From assembly GCA_032622095.1 (NCBI GenBank), contig CP136061.1:64609127-64673126 (forward strand): 64,000 bases of DNA, in the 5' to 3' direction. How positions within the stretch are numbered: the stretch's first letter is position 1; the number at the start of each line of letters is the position of its first letter. Below the pieces are notes generated by a model. The model worked only from the letters and a program-made list of their open reading frames with translations. It was not told where the DNA came from and did no database searches. The DNA comes from Siphonodentalium dalli (Eukaryota; Mollusca; Scaphopoda; Gadilida; Siphonodentaliidae). A program made the position numbers and the translations under genes. Shown piece by piece: positions 58,040 through 64,000 of the stretch.

Positions 58040-59060
58040 CTTACTTCAAATGAAAGTGTCCATGACACTGTAGCTCAACTTTGCGATGAAGTTAAATTTT
58101 TGTAATGAGCAATAAATGGAATGATGCATTGAATTTTGAAATCCCAAGATGGTAGCTGGCGGCCATGTTGTATTGACGAATACCAACAAAAGGTATGACA
58201 TGTAGCCTGTGCCAAAGGATTTAGTCATGCAATGTAAAATCCAAGATGGCTGTCAGCGGCTATGTTTTATGACCGAATGACCGCAAAATCGGTCCGGTGG
58301 GCTTTTTCATTATCGGAACATCACTACGATTGACCCCAAAATTACTCATTCCCATCTACATATCAATGTTGACATCCATGACAAATTTCATGATGAACCA
58401 ACAAAAGGTACGGCCTCTAGCCAGTTCCAAAGGATTTAGTCATGCAAAGATTAAAATCTAAGATGGGAGCTGGCGCCCATGTTTTATGGTCGAATGACCC
58501 CAAAATGACTCATTCCCATCTACATGTCAATATTAACATCCACGACAAATTTTATGATGATCAGATGAACACTCCAGCCTGTAGCCCATACTAGTGGATT
58601 TAATTTTAAAATCTAAGATGGCTGCTGGCAGCCATGTTTTTTTGCCAAATGGCCCTAAAATGACTCGTTCCCATCTACATGTCAATGTCAACAGCCATGA
58701 CAAATTTCATAACGATCCGATCAAAGGTACAACTTGTAGCCCATGCCAAACGATTTAGTCATGTAAAGAGTAAAATCAAAGATGGCTGCCGCAGCCATGT
58801 TTTATGGCCAAAGACTCCAAAATGATTCGTTTCCATCTACATGTCAATGTTAACATCCATGACAAATTTAATAATGATCAGACAAACAGTATGGCCTGTA
58901 GCCCATGCTTATGGATTGCATTTTGAAATCCAAAATGGCCACCAGCGGCCATGTTTTTTGACCGAATGACCCCAAAATGACTCGTTCCCATCTACAACAG
59001 CCATGACAAATTTCATAATGATCCGACCAAAGGTACGACTGTAATCCGGGCTAATGTAAA
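58040..59060. repeat. array of ~180-bp dispersed repeat units with paired AAGATGGC...GCCAT motif
   Basis: About six units, each with 'gtagcccatgctaatgg'-like, '(a/g)atggc(t/c)gc...gccatgtttt', 'gaatgaccccaaaatgactc' and 'catctacatgtcaatgt' blocks. Most units have a short palindrome centred on GGC..GCC. The unit starting near 58437 is the left edge of the 2.88-kb tandem duplication. Relatives are at 29840-30375 and 60390-60600. Confidence 0.88.
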
Positions 59061-59589
59061 TTATTGACGGACTTCTCCACACACACACACGAATGATGGA
59101 TACCAAGCCATGGCAATAGCTCAAGGTTTAAGTAAAGTTGAGCTAAAAATGTATGAGGACAATTTGATAGGTACTTAATCTGTTAATGATATTTATAATA
59201 ATTGTTGATTTATTAATTGACAAGAATTTCAACAAAAACAGACATATAAAACTTCATATCTCCCACCACCTGGATATCTCCCTCCTTCTATCATTCGTTT
59301 TAATATCGTTTGATCCTGAAATGGCCAGAAAACTGTTTTTTAAGATTTAATGTGTTGGTTTTTTTTTTAGATTTAAATTGTTTAAACACAGCTGGTCAGT
59401 GGGTCCATTATAAGTACAACATTATACCAGACTTTTTCTCTGAAACAAGAAAAAAGACAGTAATTATATCACTCAGTGTCATAGAGTCTGATATAGTTAT
59501 CATATGCATGGTGAATGTTTTATTCTGTATAACAGAATATCATATAGCCTATACAAACCAATTTAAAATGAATCTGTATGTTAACTTAC

Positions 59590-59739
59590 CTGGTATGCAG
59601 CTTGAACCAAGCCTATAGTATCCTTTACTACATTGACATGTGTTGTAATTCTGGTTCTCTAATTGCCTACAGGCAGTATTTTTTCCAGCACACTGGTCAG
59701 TGGGTCTGTTTTTGGTACAGTGAGCACCGAAGCTTTTCT
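59590..59739 (-). CDS. receptor exon: EGF-like domain (duplication copy A)
   Basis: The acceptor is 'ctttcttcag' and the donor GTAAGT, phase 1 in and out, 150 bp. The peptide has 'KSFGAHCTKNRPTDQCAGKN' then 'TACRQLENQNYNTCQCSKGY' and 'YRLGSSCIPG', six EGF-pattern cysteines. The exon appears identical to copy B by eye. In the transcript it would directly follow copy B's exon, giving two equal EGF modules in tandem. The frame is not the ORF seen on the minus strand at 59659-59916, which is a shadow. Confidence 0.82.
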
Positions 59740-60175
59740 CTGAAGAAAGAATAGAGTTAGAATCATCAACAAAATCACATATATATCTAATATAAATAAA
59801 TAATATAAATAACAGTTTTGTATAGCGTAAAATCCACCGAACTGCTCTAAAACGCTTGACATGTTAAACATAAAATACAATTGGAAACATAAGACATATG
59901 GACATCCACAAAACAATTAACAATAAGTGAGAAAATATAAAATACAGAACCGTATAAAATAACAAAATCGACAAATTATTAAAAAGTTACTGGCAAGTTG
60001 GGAGTGATAACATGCTAAAAATAACAGTGAATAAAAGATCGCTGACCAAAATGTCTCCCGACGAAGGTGACAGGTTTGGAGGATTTATGGGTTTCAGATC
60101 CCTATACTACAAACTGTAGGACAAATTTATTACACCAATATGAAACAAAGTGCATATTCACTAAATACAATATTT

Positions 60176-61051
60176 TTCTAAATAAGTAAAATATATATCT
60201 CCTAGAAGTATCTTGCCCACTGAACTATATGGTATTTCCATTTTAACCAGGGGGGTGGAAAAACGTTTTTTCAGGGCACGTATACCGGGGTGGGTGGGTA
60301 GTTGATAGGACCAACAAACAATTTTTTCCGCAACTCAAAAATATTTTTCCTGCAAGTCTTTTTGACTGTTTTTGCAATGAGTTTGGCTTGAAACACATCT
60401 ATATGTCAATATTAACATAAATGACAAATTTCATGATGATCAGACAAAAAGTATAGCCTGTAGCCCATGCTAATGGATTGAATTTTGAAATCCAATATGG
60501 CCACTGGCGGCCATTTTTTTTTTGACGGAATGACCCCAAAATGACTTGTTCCTATTTACATGTCAATGTTAACATCCATGACTAATAGTATGCACAGAAA
60601 TTCATATACAGCTGTTTATAGTGAATTTCCCCCCGCAAATCTCTGTTTTAGTGTTAAAAAGGGGGTGGATGTCCAAAAATGGTCGGAAAAAACTGCCAAA
60701 AACAGAAACAAATTTGGACGCGGGGGTGGGTGGGTCCCAACAAGGGTCGAAAGTCAAAAATCAGCGTACGTGCCTGCAAATTTTTTACGACTCCCCCCTG
60801 TTTTAACTAGTTGAAAACGGTAAGAAAATTCTATGGTACGTTTTATCATGGTTCATGACCTCCTGTAATAATACTTCATGGACCACGTGATCTCCACTTT
60901 GATCAGACTTGATGCCATGGTAAGTTTTGTTATCTTTTTCCCCCATTAGGACATATTCCTCATGAGCGGGGTCGGTGCGAAACCCAGAGAGGGTGCTCAG
61001 AGTTCAGTGGGCAAGATACTTCTAGGAGATATATATTTTACTTATTTAGAA
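60176..61051. repeat. 49-bp perfect inverted repeats flanking an 876-bp segment (also in copy B)
   Basis: Left arm 60176-60224 ('ttctaaataagtaaaatata...') is the exact inverse of right arm 61003-61051. In copy B the arms are at 63061-63109 and 63887-63935. The segment contains a 180-bp repeat unit and a G-rich 'ggggtgggtgg' patch. The right arm reads into the tyrosine-recombinase frame, so the left arm may be an inverted terminal repeat of that element. No target duplication was seen. Confidence 0.85.
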
Positions 61052-61312
61052 GCTTTGAGGACCTACCTACACTGCAGGGGAGACCACCCTGGTCCACTGT
61101 TCGGATTGCCAAGTGGGTATCCAGTATTATATGCCCAATTTCAGTCCGTTCTTAAAACATGCCTCAATTTTTGTGCATTAGATCACATTCTGATTACACC
61201 TCATAGTTTTCGTATCAGTTGAGTATGCTGGGCGGCTGAGAGAGGATATTCCGATGCCCAAATCAGACTTATGGGCAGATGGAAATCAAACACTTTTCTC
61301 ACCTACATTCGG
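60962..61312 (+). pseudogene. tyrosine-recombinase C-terminal fragment (Crypton/DIRS-like)
   Basis: The frame contains 'ALRTYLHCRGDHPGPLFGLP' then 'LITPHSFRIS'. After an in-frame TGA (61220-61222) it runs through 'VCWAAERGYSDAQIRLMGRW' and 'KSNTFLTYIRG' to TGA. HSFR (His and second Arg), GRWKS (His/Trp position) and the Tyr of YIR are the C-terminal catalytic residues of tyrosine recombinases. The first Arg block is absent, so only the last half survives. The ATG at 60962 lies in non-homologous sequence. The style differs from the DIRS recombinase at 41.8 kb, so it is a different element. Confidence 0.75.
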
Positions 61313-62474
61313 GGCTGATATAGTCATGCAAAGATTAAAATCTAAGATGGGAGCTGGCGTTTTATGTTTTATGGTCGAATGACCCCAAAATGACTCATTC
61401 CCATCTACATGTCAATATTAACATCCACGACAAATTTTATGATGATCAGATGAACACTCCAGCCTGTAGCCCATGCTAGTGGATTTAATTTTAAAATCTA
61501 AGATGGCTGCTGGCAGCCATGTTTTTTTGCCAAATGGCCCTAAAATGACTCGTTCCCATCTACATGTCAATGTCAACAGCCATGACAAATTTCATAACGA
61601 TCCCGGGCCGATCAAAGGTACAACTTGTAGCCCATGCCAAACGATTTAGTCATGTAAAGAGTAAAATCAAAGATGGCTGCCGCAGCCATGTTTTATGGCC
61701 AATGACTCCAAAATGATTCGTTTCCATCTACATGTCAATGTTAACATCCATGACAAATTTAATAATGATCAGACAAACAGTATGGCCTGTAGCCCATGCT
61801 TATGGATTGCATTTTGAAATCCAAAATGGCCACCAGCGGCCATGTTTTTTGACCAACCCCAAAATGACTCGTTCTCATCTACAACAGCCATGACAAATTT
61901 AATAATGATCCGACCAAAGGTACGACTGTAATCCGCGCTAATGTAAATTATTGACGGACTTCTCCACACACACACGAATGATGGATACCAAGCCATGGCA
62001 ATAGCTCAAGCTTTAAGTAAAGTTGAGCTAAAAATGTATGAGGACAATTTGATAGGTACTTAATCTGTTAATGATATTTATAATAATTGTTGATTTATTA
62101 ATTGACAAGAATTTCAACAAAAACAGACATATAAAACTTCATATCTCCCACCACCTGGATATCTCCCTCCTTCTATCATTCGTTTTAATATCGTTTGATC
62201 CTGAAATGGCCAGAAAACTGTTTTTTAAGATTTAATGTGTTGGTTTTTTTTTTAGATTTAAATTGTTTAAACACAGCTGGTCAGTGGGTCCATTATAAGT
62301 ACAACATTATACCAGACTTTTTCTCTGAAACAAGAAAAAAGACAGTAATTATATCACTCAGTGTCATAGAGTCTGATATAGTTATCATATGCATGGTGAA
62401 TGTTTTATTCTGTATAACAGAATATCATATAGCCTATACAAACCAATTTAAAATGAATCTGTATGTTAACTTAC

Positions 62475-62624
62475 CTGGTATGCAGCTTGAACCAAGCCTA
62501 TAGTATCCTTTACTACATTGACATGTGTTGTAATTCTGGTTCTCTAATTGCCTACAGGCAGTATTTTTTCCAGCACACTGGTCAGTGGGTCTGTTTTTGG
62601 TACAGTGAGCACCGAAGCTTTTCT
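62475..62624 (-). CDS. receptor exon: EGF-like domain (duplication copy B)
   Basis: Same splice sites, phase and six-cysteine EGF peptide as 59590-59739, 2,885 bp away. It is the most upstream exon visible for the minus-strand gene. The 5' exons with the signal peptide must lie beyond 64000. Confidence 0.8.
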
Positions 62625-63845
62625 CTGAAGAAAGAATAGAGTTAGAATCATCAACAAAATCACATATATATCTAATATAAATAAATAATATAAATAACAG
62701 TTTTGTATAGCGTAAAATCCACCGAACTGCTCTAAAACGCTTGACATGTTAAACATAAAATACAATTGGAAACATAAGACATATGGACATCCACAAAACA
62801 ATTAACAATAAGTGAGAAAATATAAAATACAGAACCGTATAAAATAACAAAATTGACAAATTATTAAAAAGTTACTGGCAAGTTGGGAGTGATAACATGC
62901 TAAAAATAACAGTGAATAAAAGATCGCTGACCAAAATGTCTCCCGACGAAGGTGACAGGTTTGGAGGATTTATGGGTTTCTGATCCCTATACTACAAACT
63001 GTAGGACGAATTGATTACACCAATATGAAACAAAGTGCATATTCACTAAATACAATATTTTTCTAAATAAGTAAAATATATATCTCCTAGAAGTATCTTG
63101 CCCACTGAACTATATGGTATTTCCATTTTAACCAGGGGGGAGGAAAAACGTTTTTTCAGGGCACGTATACCGGGGTGGGTGGGTAGTTGATAGGACCAAC
63201 AAACAATTTTTTCTGCAACTCAAAAATATTTTCCTGCAAGTCTTTTTGACTGTTTTTGCAATGAGTTTGGCTTGAAACACATCTATATGTCAATATTAAC
63301 ATAAATGACAAATTTCATGATGATCAGACAAAAAGTATAGCCTGTAGCCCATGCTAATGGATTGAATTTTGAAATCCAAGATAGCTGCTGGCAGCCATGT
63401 TTTTTTTGACGGAATGACCCCAAAATGACTTGTTCCTATTTACATGTCAATGTTAACATCCATGACTAATAGTATGCACAGAAATTCATATACAGCTGTT
63501 TATAGTGAATTTCCCCACGCAAATCTCTGTTTTAGTGTTAAAAAGGGGGTGGGTGTCCAAAAATGGTCGGAAAAAACTGCCAAAAACAGAAACAAATTTG
63601 GACGCGGGGGTGGGTGGGTCCCAACAAGGGTCGAAAGTCAAAAATCAGCATACGTGCCTGCAAATTTTTTCCGACTCCCCCCTGTTTTAACTAGTTGAAA
63701 ACGGTAAGAAAATTCTATGGTACGTTTTATCATGGTTCATGACCTCCTGTAATAATACTTCATGGACCACGTGATCTCCACTTTGATCAGACTTGATGCC
63801 AAGGTAAGTTTTGTTATCTTTTTCCCCCATTAGGACATATTCCTC

Positions 63846-64000
63846 ATGAGCGGGGTCGGTGCGAAACCCAGAGAGGGTGCTCAGAGTTCAGTGGGCAAGA
63901 TACTTCTAGGAGATATATATTTTACTTATTTAGAAGCTTTGAGGACCTACCTACACTGCAGGGGAGACCACCCTGGTCCACTGTTCGGATTGCCAAGTGG
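63846..64000 (+). pseudogene. tyrosine-recombinase fragment, duplicate in copy B (cut by window end)
   Basis: Collinear duplicate of the start of the fragment at 60962. It reads through 'GDIYFTYLEALRTYLHCRGD' to 'GPLFGLPS' at the window edge. The catalytic part lies outside the window. Confidence 0.7.

Larger units (their letters stand above)
58437..61320. repeat. 2,884-bp tandem segmental duplication, copy A
   Basis: Copy A matches copy B (61321-64000) with only scattered differences, for example a few extra bases near 61603 and CA-repeat length. Offsets are 2,884-2,885 bp throughout. It holds part of the 180-bp repeat array, one EGF exon, a 49-bp inverted-repeat pair and a tyrosine-recombinase fragment. 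The join 'ggggctgata|tagtcatgc' is at 61320/61321. No transposon signature was seen at the edges, so unequal exchange or an assembly duplicate is likely. Confidence 0.92.
61321..64000. repeat. 2,884-bp tandem segmental duplication, copy B (runs off the window)
   Basis: Begins 'tagtcatgcaaagattaaaa' and stays collinear with copy A to the window end, where it corresponds to 61116 in copy A. The last ~200 bp of the unit lie outside the window, so more copies could follow. Confidence 0.92.

Noticed and set aside
59310-59618. 102-codon plus ORF, exactly repeated at 62195
   Set aside because: Its duplication is explained by the whole 2.88-kb tandem copy. It is antisense to intron and EGF exon and has AT-rich hydrophobic composition.

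Overview
The window looks like an intron-rich animal genome. A bivalve mollusc is the most likely source. This is judged from memory of dispersed repeats with phrases such as 'gccataactcc...cccatattcgaac' and 'cataatcgcaggtgcac', and is not proven. Most of the 64 kb is repeats, with thin pieces of host gene between them.

Host genes. Short minus-strand exons with consensus splice sites and matching phases outline one or two cell-surface receptor genes. In transcript order these are: EGF-like exons (62.6, 59.7, 56.4, 55.7, 54.6 kb); a possible alternative last exon with a transmembrane segment (57.8 kb); fibronectin type III exons (40.5, 39.8 + 33.0, 32.2 kb); and a two-exon cytoplasmic tail (27.1 and 26.2 kb) with three Y-x-N motifs and a stop codon. 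A second FN3 half and a transmembrane exon for the tail were not found. The 62.5 and 59.6 kb EGF exons lie in a nearly identical 2.88-kb tandem duplication.

The most unusual gene is at 16.4-21.9 kb (minus). It is a broken, apparently intronless gene for a composite protein. It has an N-terminal Cys-rich region, a long central domain of unknown function with conserved-looking D/H motifs, a FEN/XPG-like (PIN-fold) nuclease-like domain and a tesmin/TSO1-type CXC cysteine cluster. A 1,066-bp hAT-type element sits in its C-terminal region.

Mobile elements. A DIRS-type retroelement (about 41.5-47.86 kb, minus) keeps an intact tyrosine-recombinase frame but a frameshifted reverse transcriptase, and carries two inserted TIR elements. 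A CR1/jockey-like LINE (50.35-54.18 kb, minus) carries another. Four elements have exact 8-bp target duplications and hAT-like ends. TTAA-flanked piggyBac-type MITEs occur at 8.2, 29.4 and 55.8 kb, with a degraded relative at 13.0 kb. A TAA-flanked MITE is at 8.7 kb, and foldback elements lie at 9.5, 23.4, 28.0 and 37.3 kb. A tyrosine-recombinase fragment is at 61 kb on the plus strand.

Satellites and tandem repeats. A 2.4-kb minisatellite (3.2-5.7 kb) has 33/35/43-bp units and ends in one inverted unit. Smaller arrays with 83- to 215-bp units are scattered throughout. Long ORFs over the minisatellite and the 170-bp repeats are artefacts. No tRNA, rRNA or CRISPR was found.
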